Positions 33,506-41,150 of a stretch of 64,000 bases of DNA are shown here, one piece after another. Source of the DNA: Pseudonocardia petroleophila (lineage in GTDB: Bacteria; Actinomycetota; Actinomycetes; Mycobacteriales; Pseudonocardiaceae). The stretch is from positions 1,619,501 to 1,683,500 of the forward strand of contig NZ_CP060131.1 of NCBI RefSeq assembly GCF_014235185.1, written 5' to 3'. The position numbers and the translations under genes were made by a program. How positions within the stretch are numbered: position 1 is the first letter of the stretch; every line of letters begins with the position of its first letter. The notes below the pieces were generated by a model that ran no database searches, was not told where the DNA came from, and was given only the letters and a program-made list of their open reading frames with translations.

Positions 33506-34218
33506 GCGACGACGCCCGTCCTGGCCTCGACCGCACTACCGCGACCTGCGCCGACTCGTGTTGCGCCACGTCCGAGACCGCACCGGCATCGGCCGCGCTC
33601 CGACCGCCTACGGATCGGCTGACCCCGCGACGACGTGCGGCCCTTCACCGGCGAGTCCGCCTACTCGTCGCCGCAACGATCACCTACAACGTCATCGAGG
33701 CAGTCGTCGCGATCAGCGCGGGCCACCTCGCTTCGTCCACCGCCCTGATCGGCTTCGGCCTCGACTCCATCATCGAGGTCGCCTCCGCTACTGCTGTCGC
33801 CTGGCAGTTCGCCGGAACCGACCCGCAGGAGCGCGAGCGCACGGCGTTGCGCGTCATCGCGGTGTCGTTCGTCGCTCTCGCCGTCTACGTCGGTGTGGAG
33901 TCCGTCCGGAACCTGCTCGGCGGCGCCGATCCCGACCATTCCACCGTCGGCATCGTCCTCGCCGCAGTGTCGCTGCTGATCATGCCCTTCCTCTCCGCCG
34001 CACAACGCCGGGCGGGCCGCGAGCTCGGATCCACCAGTGCGGTCGCCGACTCCAAGCAGACGCTGCTCTGCACCTACCTCTCAGCCGTCCTCCTCGTCGG
34101 ACTCCTGCTCAACAGCCTGTTCGGCTGGGCCTGGGCCGACCCCGTCGCCGCACTCGTCATCGCCGCCGTCGCCCTCCGCGAAGGACGGGAGGCATGGAGG
34201 GGACAGCACTGCTGCTGA
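33502..34218 (+). CDS. Cation transporter (CDF-like), partner of CmtR
   Basis: Membrane protein of 238 residues with about six hydrophobic helices (LLVAATITYNVIEAVVAISAGHLASSTALIGFGLDSIIEVASA, AVYVGVESVRNLL, GIVLAAVSLLIMPFLSA, LLCTYLSAVLLVGLLLNSLFGWAWADPVAALVIAAVAL). The GFGLDS and VADSKQT motifs are variants of the paired metal sites of cation diffusion facilitators. Extra cysteines occur at the N-terminus (CADSCCATS) and C-terminus (HCC). Its start overlaps cmtR (ATGA), so export of cadmium, lead or zinc is likely. Confidence 0.86.
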   Translation: MSDDARPGLDRTTATCADSCCATSETAPASAALRPPTDRLTPRRRAALHRRVRLLVAATITYNVIEAVVAISAGHLASSTALIGFGLDSIIEVASATAVAWQFAGTDPQERERTALRVIAVSFVALAVYVGVESVRNLLGGADPDHSTVGIVLAAVSLLIMPFLSAAQRRAGRELGSTSAVADSKQTLLCTYLSAVLLVGLLLNSLFGWAWADPVAALVIAAVALREGREAWRGQHCC

Positions 34219-34317
34219 GCTGCAGTTCCCATTCCTCCGCAGCAGGTTGTTGCCCGGGTTGAAGGCGGCCGGGGGCCCGCGCGGAGCACCCTCCGTCGAG
34301 AGAAAGGCGTGTGAAGG

Positions 34318-34380
34318 CAAGCGCCGGCAAACCTCACCGGAGGCGTCCAGCAGAGGTTTCCCGGCCTGCGCGGCCGTGAG
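34318..34380. repeat. Structured element, copy A
   Basis: About 63 bp resembling 50291-50358: both carry GCCGGCA, then AGGCGTCCA in the loop position, then CGGCC-GCGCGGCC and TGAGC. In this copy an inner stem AAACCTC pairs with GAGGTTT; in the other copy the equivalent positions pair as CCGCC with GGCGG. It lies in the ~250-bp gap between the cation transporter and the second DUF1508 gene. Confidence 0.4.
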
Positions 34381-34412
34381 CACTCACCCATCAGGCGCTG
34401 CGTTCGAGCTCG

Positions 34413-34650
34413 ACCGCCGCAATGGTCTGCCGCCATCGGAAGTGATCACCGTCGATCGGGAGGCGTGATGGCCGGGACGTTCGAGGTCTACCAGGACCGC
34501 GCAGGCAAGTTCCGGTTCCGGCTCAAGGCCAGCAACGGCCAGGTCGTGGCCACCGGCGAGGCCTACGAGACCAAGGCCGCGGCGAAGAAGGGCTGCGAGT
34601 CCGTCCTCCGGGCCGCCGAGGGCGCACCGATCGAAGAGGTCGATGCCTGA
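34413..34650 (+). repeat. Duplicated 238-bp block, copy 2
   Basis: Direct repeat of 23472-23709. Over the promoter the -10 TAGGGT of copy 1 has become AATGGT, losing the TANNNT pattern, while the ribosome site and coding sequence are preserved. Confidence 0.8.
34468..34650 (+). CDS. YegP-like DUF1508 small protein (copy 2)
   Basis: A 60-residue DUF1508 protein differing from copy 1 (23527-23709) only at residue 50, where Glu replaces Asp (RAAEGAPIEE here, RAADGAPIEE there). GGGAGG precedes the ATG. The coding sequence is intact but the upstream -10 is altered, so expression may depend on another promoter. Its position inside the metal island suggests it was copied from the chromosome. Confidence 0.8.
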   Translation: MAGTFEVYQDRAGKFRFRLKASNGQVVATGEAYETKAAAKKGCESVLRAAEGAPIEEVDA

Positions 34651-34987
34651 CTCTCTGCCCGGCCATCGGCCGGATCCGATGGCCCATGGCCTACTGCCGC
34701 GGCGCCTGGTGCGTTCTCTTCCACGACGCCGTCCGGCGACTCGACGACCGGTCGGTCGAACTGGCTGCGTGACCCACGCCGAGCTCTCGCGCCCGCGGGT
34801 CGAGGTCCACGAAACCCCCGTCGCGTTCGATCCGGCGAACCGCTGCGCGGGGCCTGTCGCCAGGTGGACCTCCCCGACATCGACGTGCCCGCGGTGGCAC
34901 TGCTGGACCCCGACGGCGCCATCGTCCGCCACGCCGCCGCGGACGGTGTGGCCCGGACCGACGCCTCGGCCGGGCCACACCGACCCG
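34651..34987. other. Intergenic stretch with a possible gene remnant
   Basis: About 340 bp without an intact gene. On the plus strand one frame (about 34853-34985) reads VDLPDIDVPAVALLDPDG, then AIVRHAAADGVARTD, with protein-like composition but no start, and the preceding part fits only a different frame. It may be the decayed 3' end of a gene; nothing can be named. Confidence 0.3.
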
Positions 34988-35623
34988 TCACACCTGCTGG
35001 AGCAGCGTGTCCATTTCGGTGATCTCGGCCTGCTGGGTGTCGATGATCTTCTGCGCCAGCGCGAGCGCGTCCGTGTCGGCACCGTCCTGCAGCTCGGTCT
35101 GCGCCATCTCGACCGCGCCCCGGTGGTGCTCGGTCATCATCTCCAGGAACATCTGGTCGAACGCCGGCCCGGACGCACCCTGCAGCTGCTGCATCTGCTC
35201 GGGGGCCATCATCCCGCCCATGGCGCTCATGTCCCCGCCGTGATCCATACCGCCCATGCCACTCATGCCGCTGCCCTCGGCGGGCACCTCGGCGCCCCAC
35301 TCCTCGAGCCAGCCGACCATCGTGTCGATTTCGGGCTGCTGCCCGCCACCGATCCGCGCAGCCAGGTCGATCACGTGCGCGTTCTGGCTACGACCTGCCG
35401 CCGACTCGGCCATCTCGACCGCCTGACGGTGGTGCGGGATCATGCCCTGCACGAACGCCACGTCCGCGTCGTTGTGCTCGCCCTGCGTCGCCGACGACGG
35501 CGAGCCGCCCGGGGCGGCGGACCCGGAGGAGGAGGTGTCGGGGCCGGCGGCACAGCCGGTCAGGATCAAGCCCGCGGCCGCGATACCGGCCAGCAGGCGC
35601 GCTGAAGAAACCCGTGCGTTCAT
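34988..35623 (-). CDS. DUF305 lipoprotein, Met/His-rich, probable copper binder
   Basis: Exported lipoprotein of 211 residues. The signal peptide ends in a lipobox LTGC with Cys24. DUF305 follows: VAFVQGMIPHHRQAVEMAESAAG and, repeated, MMTEHHRGAVEMAQTEL, four-helix modules with HHR and Met residues. Between them is a Met/Gly/His segment (SGMSGMGGMDHGGDMSAMGGMM) that would suit Cu(I). Relatives occur in copper-resistance loci. It is likely anchored outside the membrane. A small membrane-protein gene lies upstream on the same strand. Confidence 0.88.
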   Translation of the reverse strand: MNARVSSARLLAGIAAAGLILTGCAAGPDTSSSGSAAPGGSPSSATQGEHNDADVAFVQGMIPHHRQAVEMAESAAGRSQNAHVIDLAARIGGGQQPEIDTMVGWLEEWGAEVPAEGSGMSGMGGMDHGGDMSAMGGMMAPEQMQQLQGASGPAFDQMFLEMMTEHHRGAVEMAQTELQDGADTDALALAQKIIDTQQAEITEMDTLLQQV

Positions 35624-35682
35624 CGGTGAGAACCTCTCGTACGTCTGGGGAAGTGCGGATCAACCGAGTCGCTCGGTCGACC

Positions 35683-36066
35683 TCACGTCCGCAGGACGCA
35701 GAGGAGTGCCAGTCGTGCCGGAGAGGTGGCCGGTGGGGCACGCGGCGCAGGACGCACGCCGGATCTGCCCGCGCGGGGCGCGACCGGGGCGAAGTCCGAC
35801 CTCCGCCACAGCACCGCCGAGACCAGCACGACGGCCACGGCCGTGAGCACGGCCAGGCACAGGTGCAACAACGCGGACTCATGGTCCTCGCCGGAGTGCG
35901 CCGGGCCCGGGTCCATGTCGGATTCCACCATCGCGACGGCGGAGACTCCCGTGCTGTCCGGTGTCACCGACAGGTGGTGCATCCCCACCAGGCCGACGAA
36001 CAGACCGGCGACCAGGACGCCGAGCAGGACTGCCCGTCTCCCCCGCTGCGCCACCGACCTGATCAT
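35683..36066 (-). CDS. Small membrane protein, DUF6153-like
   Basis: A 127-residue protein with two hydrophobic segments (AVLLGVLVAGLFVGLVGMHHLSV and LHLCLAVLTAVAVVLVSAVLW) separated by an acidic, His-containing loop (MDPGPAHSGEDHESALLHLC). The MHH and HLCLAVL features resemble actinobacterial DUF6153 proteins, often found beside copper and DUF305 genes. Role unknown, possibly periplasmic metal handling. The ATG at 36066 is 8 bases after a TACTCT -10, suggesting a leaderless mRNA. Confidence 0.65.
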   Translation of the reverse strand: MIRSVAQRGRRAVLLGVLVAGLFVGLVGMHHLSVTPDSTGVSAVAMVESDMDPGPAHSGEDHESALLHLCLAVLTAVAVVLVSAVLWRRSDFAPVAPRAGRSGVRPAPRAPPATSPARLALLCVLRT

Positions 36067-36200
36067 CAACTCGAAGAGTACCCCGGCCCGGATTCGCCAC
36101 CCGCGAGCACATCCGGGGTTCCGTCGATCGGGATCGTCGGGCACGCTCGGAGCGTGAACAGGGACGCGGCCGGAGTCGACCGCGCTCCTCGTCACCGCTC

Positions 36201-37292
36201 GTGAACGGTGTGCAGCACGCCGCCGTGGCGATGCGTCGGCTCGGATTGCGCCTGACGGTCGTCGCCGTCGTGGTGGGCCTGCTCGCCGCTCTGGTCGGAG
36301 TCGTGTTCGTCGCGATGTCCGCGGTGCTGGGTTCCGGGGTCCGGCAGTCGGGGGTGTGCGGCCCGAGTGGTTCCGGGGTGCCGATCGAGGCCTCCGGTGA
36401 CGCGCAGACCACCGACGAGCAACTCGTCAACGCGGCCGCCATCGTCGCCACCGGCCGCGACATGGGCGTCCCCGAACGCGGGCTGTGGGTGGCACTGGGA
36501 ACCGCGTTGCAGGAGTCCGGCCTGCGCAACCTCGACTACGGCGACCGCGACTCCCTGGGTCTGTTCCAGCAACGTCCGTCCCAGGGATGGGGCAGCCCCG
36601 CCCAGGTCCGCGACCCCCGCTACGCGGCCACCCGCTTCTACGAGCGGCTCGTCGAGGTCCCGGGCTGGACGGAGATGCCGCTGTGGCAGGCGGCGCAGAC
36701 CGTGCAGCGCTCGGCCTTCCCCGTGGCCTACGCCAAGTGGGAGCAGACCGCGGCCGACATCCTCGCCGAGGTCGACGGCAACCCCGCCCTGCGTGTCGCC
36801 GCCGCGGTGCAGGACTGCGTCCCCGGCTCGGTCACTCCGTTCGACGGCGGCGGCACCGGATGCGTCGAGGACGACCCGACGACGAACGGCTGCATCACCT
36901 CCACGACGCTCTACGCGGTGACACAGGCAGCCGCGGCGTTCGGCGGGCTGCGCAAGGGCCCGGTCATCCGGTCCGCGGGCTGCCACGCACCACGCCCGGC
37001 CAACCCGACCAGCGACCACCCCCTGGGCAAGGGTTGCGACTTCTTCCCCGGCGAGGGCGGCCGCTTCGCCCGGGGGGTCGAGGTGGACGACGGGTGGCGG
37101 GCAGCCGAGTGGTTCCGGGTCAACGCGCAGGCCCTGCAGGTCGACTACATCATCTGGCAGGGCCGCATCTGGACCCCCACCTCGCCCGACCAGGACGGCT
37201 GGGGCCGCCCCTACAGCGGCGGCGGCGTGTACGACCCCTCCGACGCCGTCGGTGGCCACTACGACCACATCCACGTCTCCTTCGCCTCGTAA
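36201..37292 (+). CDS. Membrane-anchored lytic transglycosylase-like wall hydrolase
   Basis: Protein of 363 residues with an N-terminal membrane anchor (about 14-45, LRLTVVAVVVGLLAALVGVVFVAMSAVLG). A lysozyme-like domain follows: AAAIVATGRDMGVPERGLWVALGTALQESGLRNL, with the catalytic-type Glu in LQESG, then DSLGLFQQRPSQGWG. A C-terminal domain (from ~235, GCHAPRPANPTSDHPLGKGCDFFPG to GHYDHIHVSFAS) resembles the ARB_07466-type module. Such enzymes are typical of actinobacterial conjugative elements, where they open the cell wall. No other conjugation gene is left nearby. The start is GTG at 36201. Confidence 0.82.
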   Translation: MNGVQHAAVAMRRLGLRLTVVAVVVGLLAALVGVVFVAMSAVLGSGVRQSGVCGPSGSGVPIEASGDAQTTDEQLVNAAAIVATGRDMGVPERGLWVALGTALQESGLRNLDYGDRDSLGLFQQRPSQGWGSPAQVRDPRYAATRFYERLVEVPGWTEMPLWQAAQTVQRSAFPVAYAKWEQTAADILAEVDGNPALRVAAAVQDCVPGSVTPFDGGGTGCVEDDPTTNGCITSTTLYAVTQAAAAFGGLRKGPVIRSAGCHAPRPANPTSDHPLGKGCDFFPGEGGRFARGVEVDDGWRAAEWFRVNAQALQVDYIIWQGRIWTPTSPDQDGWGRPYSGGGVYDPSDAVGGHYDHIHVSFAS

Positions 37293-37441
37293 CGGGCGGC
37301 TCCCCACCGGAGGTCGGCAGCCCGCGTGGGACCGGCCGACAGCCGGTGCGTTACGGCGTCCCCTGCACACCGAGGCGGTCCGGGCGGACCGGCACGGACG
37401 ACGGTGGGGTCGGGTACCCGCGGGTGAATCCGTCCTTGCTG

Positions 37442-37466
37442 CGTATGCCCCATAGGGGTATACCGT
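37442..37466. promoter_or_regulatory. CsoR operator overlapping the copB-type promoter
   Basis: Pseudo-palindrome GTATGCCCC-A-TAGGGGTATAC (37442-37462) fits the G/C-tract CsoR box. It overlaps a -10 TACCGT at 37461-37466, about 28 bp before the ATPase ATG. Repression by apo-CsoR with release by Cu(I) is expected. Confidence 0.8.
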
Positions 37467-37493
37467 ATCTACCGAGGACGCCTGGAGGCACCG

Positions 37494-39554
37494 ATGAACG
37501 ACACGCAACGGCCCGACGGCCCTGTGACGACCGGGCCGCGCCCCGCGCCGGACGACACCACCACCGACCGCGGCGGTCACCGTGGGCACGGCGACCACGC
37601 TGCGGCGTTCCGCGACCGGTTCTGGGTGAGCCTGGCGCTCGCGGTGCCCGTGGTGTTCTCCAGCCACATGGTCGCCGACCTGCTGGGCTACCACGTCCCC
37701 TCCTGGGCCGCCTGGATGGCGCCCGTGCTCGGCACGGCCCTGTTCCTCTACGGCGGGCAACCGTTCCTCACCGGCGCGGTCGGCGAGCTGCGGGGGCGCC
37801 GCCCGGGGATGATGACACTGGTCGCGCTGGCGATCACCGTGGCCGCGGTCGCGAGCGCGCTGACCACACTGGGCGTCGGCGGGCTGATGCTCGACTTCTG
37901 GTGGGAGCTCGCGCTCCTCATCGTGATCATGCTGCTCGGCCACTGGCTGGAGATGCGGGCGCTGGGCCAGGCCTCCGGCGCGCTCGCCGCGCTGGCCGAG
38001 CTGCTGCCCGACACCGCCGAACGGGTCGGGGCCGACGGTGCGGTCACCTCCGTTCCGCTCGCCGAGCTGCGGGTCGACGACGTGGTGCTGGTCCGCTCCG
38101 GCGCCCGCGTGCCCGCCGACGGACAGGTCAGCGACGGGGCCGCCGAGATGGACGAGTCCATGGTCACCGGCGAGTCCCGCCCCGTGCCGCGCGCCGTCGG
38201 CGACCGGGTGGTCGCCGGCACCGTCGCCACCGACTCCGCCCTCCGCGTCCGGGTGCAGGCCGTCGGCGAGGACACCGCTCTGGCCGGGATCGGGCGCCTG
38301 GTCGCCCAGGCGCAGGCCTCGACGTCGCGCGCCCAGGCGCTCACCGACCGCGCCGCCGCGGTGCTGTTCTACTTCGCCGCCGTCGCCGGCGCGGTCACCT
38401 TCACCGTGTGGGCGGCGCTGGGCGACCTCACCGCGGCGGTCGAGCGCACCGTCACCGTGCTGGTGATCGCGTGCCCGCACGCGCTCGGGCTGGCCATCCC
38501 GCTCGTCATCGCGATCTCGACGTCGATGTCCGCGCGGGCCGGGATCCTGGTGAAGGACCGGCTGGCGCTGGAGCGGATGCGTTCGGTGGACACCGTGCTG
38601 TTCGACAAGACCGGCACCCTCACGCGGGGCGAGCCGGCCGTCGTCGCGGTCCTGCCCGCCGACGGGGTGACCGACGCCGAGCTGCTGGGCGCCGCCGGCG
38701 CGGCCGAGTCCGACTCGGAGCACCCGCTCGCCCGTGCCGTCGTCGCCGCCGCCCGCGCGGCGACCGCGATCCCCACGGCCACCGGGTTCCGGTCCCTGAC
38801 CGGACGCGGTGTCCGGGCCGTCGTCGACGGCCACGACATCGCCGTCGGCGGGCCGACGATGCTGCGCGAGCTCGGGGTCACCGCGCCGGGCGAGCTCACC
38901 GGGCCGACCGCGACCTGGGCGGACCGGGGCGCGACGGTGCTGCACGTCGTGCGCGACGGACGGGCGATCGGGGCGCTGGCCCTCGCCGACGACATCCGAC
39001 CGGAGTCCCGCGAGGCGGTGCGCGATCTGCACGCCGCCGGGGTGCGCGTAGTCATGATCACCGGTGACGCGCGGGACGTGGCCGAGGCCGTGGGCGCCGA
39101 GCTGGGCGTCGACGAGGTACTCGCGGAGGTGCTGCCCGCCGACAAGGACGCCGCGGTCGCCCGCCTGCAGGCTCGTGGGCTGACGGTGGCCATGGTCGGC
39201 GACGGGGTCAACGACGCCCCCGCGCTCGCCCGCGCGGACGTGGGCATCGCGATCGGCGCCGGCACCGACGTGGCCGTCGAGTCGGCCGGGGTGGTGCTCG
39301 CCTCCGACGACCCGCGCGCCGTGCTCGCCGTACGACGGCTGTCCGAGGCCGGGTACCGCAAGATGTGGCAGAACCTCATGTGGGCCACCGGCTACAACGT
39401 GCTGTCGGTGCCACTCGCCGCCGGGGTGCTCGCCGGAGCCGGGTTCGTGCTGCCGGTCGCCGTCGGGGCCGTGGCGATGAGCGTGTCGACCATCGTCGTC
39501 GCCCTCAACGCCCAGCTGCTGCGCCGGGTCGACCTCGGCGTCACCGCCGGCTGA
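37494..39554 (+). CDS. copB: Copper-translocating P-type ATPase, CopB type (CPH motif)
   Basis: P1B-type ATPase of 686 residues that exports copper across the cytoplasmic membrane. The N-terminus is His-rich (RGGHRGHGDHAAAF) instead of an HMA domain. The transmembrane metal motif is CPH (about 326-328, VIACPHALGLAIP), which defines the P1B-3/CopB group. Also visible are MVTGES, DKTGTLT with the phosphorylated Asp371, HP in SEHPLA, MITGDAR and [12 protein letters not shown]. It is the first gene after a CsoR box and is followed by csoR, copZ and a second ATPase. Confidence 0.93.
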   Translation: MNDTQRPDGPVTTGPRPAPDDTTTDRGGHRGHGDHAAAFRDRFWVSLALAVPVVFSSHMVADLLGYHVPSWAAWMAPVLGTALFLYGGQPFLTGAVGELRGRRPGMMTLVALAITVAAVASALTTLGVGGLMLDFWWELALLIVIMLLGHWLEMRALGQASGALAALAELLPDTAERVGADGAVTSVPLAELRVDDVVLVRSGARVPADGQVSDGAAEMDESMVTGESRPVPRAVGDRVVAGTVATDSALRVRVQAVGEDTALAGIGRLVAQAQASTSRAQALTDRAAAVLFYFAAVAGAVTFTVWAALGDLTAAVERTVTVLVIACPHALGLAIPLVIAISTSMSARAGILVKDRLALERMRSVDTVLFDKTGTLTRGEPAVVAVLPADGVTDAELLGAAGAAESDSEHPLARAVVAAARAATAIPTATGFRSLTGRGVRAVVDGHDIAVGGPTMLRELGVTAPGELTGPTATWADRGATVLHVVRDGRAIGALALADDIRPESREAVRDLHAAGVRVVMITGDARDVAEAVGAELGVDEVLAEVLPADKDAAVARLQARGLTVAMVGDGVNDAPALARADVGIAIGAGTDVAVESAGVVLASDDPRAVLAVRRLSEAGYRKMWQNLMWATGYNVLSVPLAAGVLAGAGFVLPVAVGAVAMSVSTIVVALNAQLLRRVDLGVTAG

Positions 39555-39575
39555 GCCGGCCGCGCTCGAATGCCT

Positions 39576-39590
39576 TACCCCCCTAGGGTA
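39576..39590. promoter_or_regulatory. CsoR operator upstream of csoR
   Basis: TACCCCCCTAGGGTA overlaps a TAGGGT -10 (39584-39589) 28 bp before the csoR ATG. The G/C-tract palindrome resembles the box at 37442 and predicts autoregulation. Confidence 0.75.
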
Positions 39591-39616
39591 TCGTCGCCTG
39601 TGACGAAGGAGGACGC

Positions 39617-39898
39617 ATGAACGGGTACGCGCAGGACAAGGATGCCTACCTCAAGCGGATGCGCCGCATCGAGGGCCAGGTGCGTGGCATCGCGAAGATG
39701 ATCGAGGACGACAAGTACTGCATCGACGTCCTCACCCAGGTCTCGGCCGTCACCAAGGCTCTGGAGGCCGTGGCGTTGGGGCTGCTCGACGAGCACCTCA
39801 AGCACTGCGTCACCCAGGCCGTGGCCGAGGGCGGTGCCATCGCCGACGAGAAGGTCGCCGAGGCCAGCGCCGCGATCGCCCGGCTCGTCAAGTCCTGA
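39617..39898 (+). CDS. csoR: Copper-sensing repressor CsoR
   Basis: All-helical Cu(I)-responsive repressor of 93 residues. The metal ligands Cys35, His60 and Cys64 (DKYCIDV; DEHLKHCVTQ) match the Cys-His-Cys set of M. tuberculosis CsoR. The N-terminal RMRRIEGQVRGIAKMI helix is the family signature. GAAGGAGG precedes the ATG. Two CsoR boxes (37442 and 39576) identify its probable targets, the CopB ATPase and its own operon with copZ, the secreted protein and copA. Confidence 0.95.
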   Translation: MNGYAQDKDAYLKRMRRIEGQVRGIAKMIEDDKYCIDVLTQVSAVTKALEAVALGLLDEHLKHCVTQAVAEGGAIADEKVAEASAAIARLVKS

Positions 39899-39927
39899 AC
39901 ACCACGAGGAAGGAAACGCAGTACGCC

Positions 39928-40137
39928 ATGAGCGAGACCACTTACACCGTCACCGGGATGACCTGCGACCACTGCGTCGCCTCGGTCACCGAGGAGATCA
40001 CCGAGATCGACGGCGTCACCGCGGTCGCGGTCGACCTGCCCACCGGCGCGGTCACCGTCACCAGCGACGCGTCGGTCGACGAGGCGCGTGTCCGCGCCGC
40101 GGTCGAGGAGGCCGGCTACCGCCTCACCGCGGCGTAA
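39928..40137 (+). CDS. copZ: Copper chaperone CopZ (HMA domain)
   Basis: Single heavy-metal-associated domain of 69 residues with the Cu(I) site MTCDHC at residues 11-16 and the typical ferredoxin-like fold (YTVTGM, VAVDLPTGAVTV, AAVEEAGYRL). It carries copper in the cytoplasm to the ATPases and to CsoR. It starts 29 bp after csoR on the same strand with AGGAAGG upstream. Confidence 0.94.
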   Translation: MSETTYTVTGMTCDHCVASVTEEITEIDGVTAVAVDLPTGAVTVTSDASVDEARVRAAVEEAGYRLTAA

Positions 40138-40182
40138 CCACCACCCCGGCAGCACCGCTGCCGCCCGACCAGGAAACGGATC

Positions 40183-41130
40183 ATGAACACTGCAGCGAAG
40201 CTCTCCGCCTACGGTGCGGCGCTCGCCCTGCTCACGGCAGGAGCGTTTGCGACCGGATCCGCTGTCGGTCCCCTCACCACCGTCGCCGCCTCCGGCGGAC
40301 ACGGTGCGATGTCCGGCGATGAGGTCGCCGGGCATGGGGACACCCACAGCGGCACCGTCCCGGGGACCGCCGACCAGCCCGCGGGGCTGGCGTCGAGCAG
40401 GGGCGGCTACACCCTCACGCCCACCGACCCGACGCTCACCCCGGCCACCCCCGACACCTTCTCCTTCGTCATCACCGGACCCGACGGCGCCCCGGTCATC
40501 GCGTACGACGTCGAGCACGACAAGCGGATGCACCTGATCGTCGTACGGCGCGACACCACCGACTTCGCCCACGTGCACCCGGAGATGGCTCCGGACGGCA
40601 CCTGGTCGGTCCCGCTCACGACGGCGTCGGCGGGTTCCTACCGGGCGTTCGCCGACTTCACCCCGACCGGTGGCGAGGCCACCACGCTCGGTGTCGACCT
40701 CGTCGCGCCCGGGGTGTTCGAACCGGTCGCCCACACGCCGAGCCGCACCGCGCAGGTCGACGGCTACACCGTGGAGCTGACCGGGGACCTCATCGCCGGT
40801 CAGGCGTCGCCGGTCACGTTGGCCGTGAGCCGCGACGGCGTACCGGTGACCGATCTGCAGCCCTACCTGGGGGCGAACGGCCACCTGGTCGCGCTGCGCC
40901 AAGGCGATCTCGCCTACCTGCACGTGCACCCCGAGGAGACGGCGAGCGCGGGGCCGGAGATCCCGTTCGTCGCCGAGGTCCCCACCGCCGGCGGTTACCG
41001 GCTGTTCCTGGACTTCCAGCACGACGGCGTCGTGCGCACCGCGGAGTTCACCGTGCCGACCAGTTCTGAGCCCACTGGGCTCCCATCCAGCCCGGCCCCG
41101 GCGCACGACGCCGACGGTCACGGCCACTGA
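40183..41130 (+). CDS. Secreted His-rich protein of the copper operon
   Basis: Exported protein of 315 residues: signal peptide ~1-36 ([21 protein letters not shown]), a His/Met-containing linker ([18 protein letters not shown]), then two Ig-like beta domains. Each ends with an HVHPE motif (DFAHVHPEM near 130 and YLHVHPEE near 249), and the C-terminus is HDADGHGH. The paired HVHP motifs suggest extracytoplasmic copper binding. The same gene order (copZ, this gene, copA) is seen in other actinobacteria to my knowledge. Its exact role is unknown. Confidence 0.78.
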   Translation: MNTAAKLSAYGAALALLTAGAFATGSAVGPLTTVAASGGHGAMSGDEVAGHGDTHSGTVPGTADQPAGLASSRGGYTLTPTDPTLTPATPDTFSFVITGPDGAPVIAYDVEHDKRMHLIVVRRDTTDFAHVHPEMAPDGTWSVPLTTASAGSYRAFADFTPTGGEATTLGVDLVAPGVFEPVAHTPSRTAQVDGYTVELTGDLIAGQASPVTLAVSRDGVPVTDLQPYLGANGHLVALRQGDLAYLHVHPEETASAGPEIPFVAEVPTAGGYRLFLDFQHDGVVRTAEFTVPTSSEPTGLPSSPAPAHDADGHGH

Positions 41131-41150
41131 TCCGGGCGAAGGAGGAGACG

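Noticed and set aside
36192..39032. A 946-codon frame antisense to the wall hydrolase and CopB-type ATPase
   Set aside because: No recognisable domains; the opposite strand carries well-defined P-type ATPase motifs.
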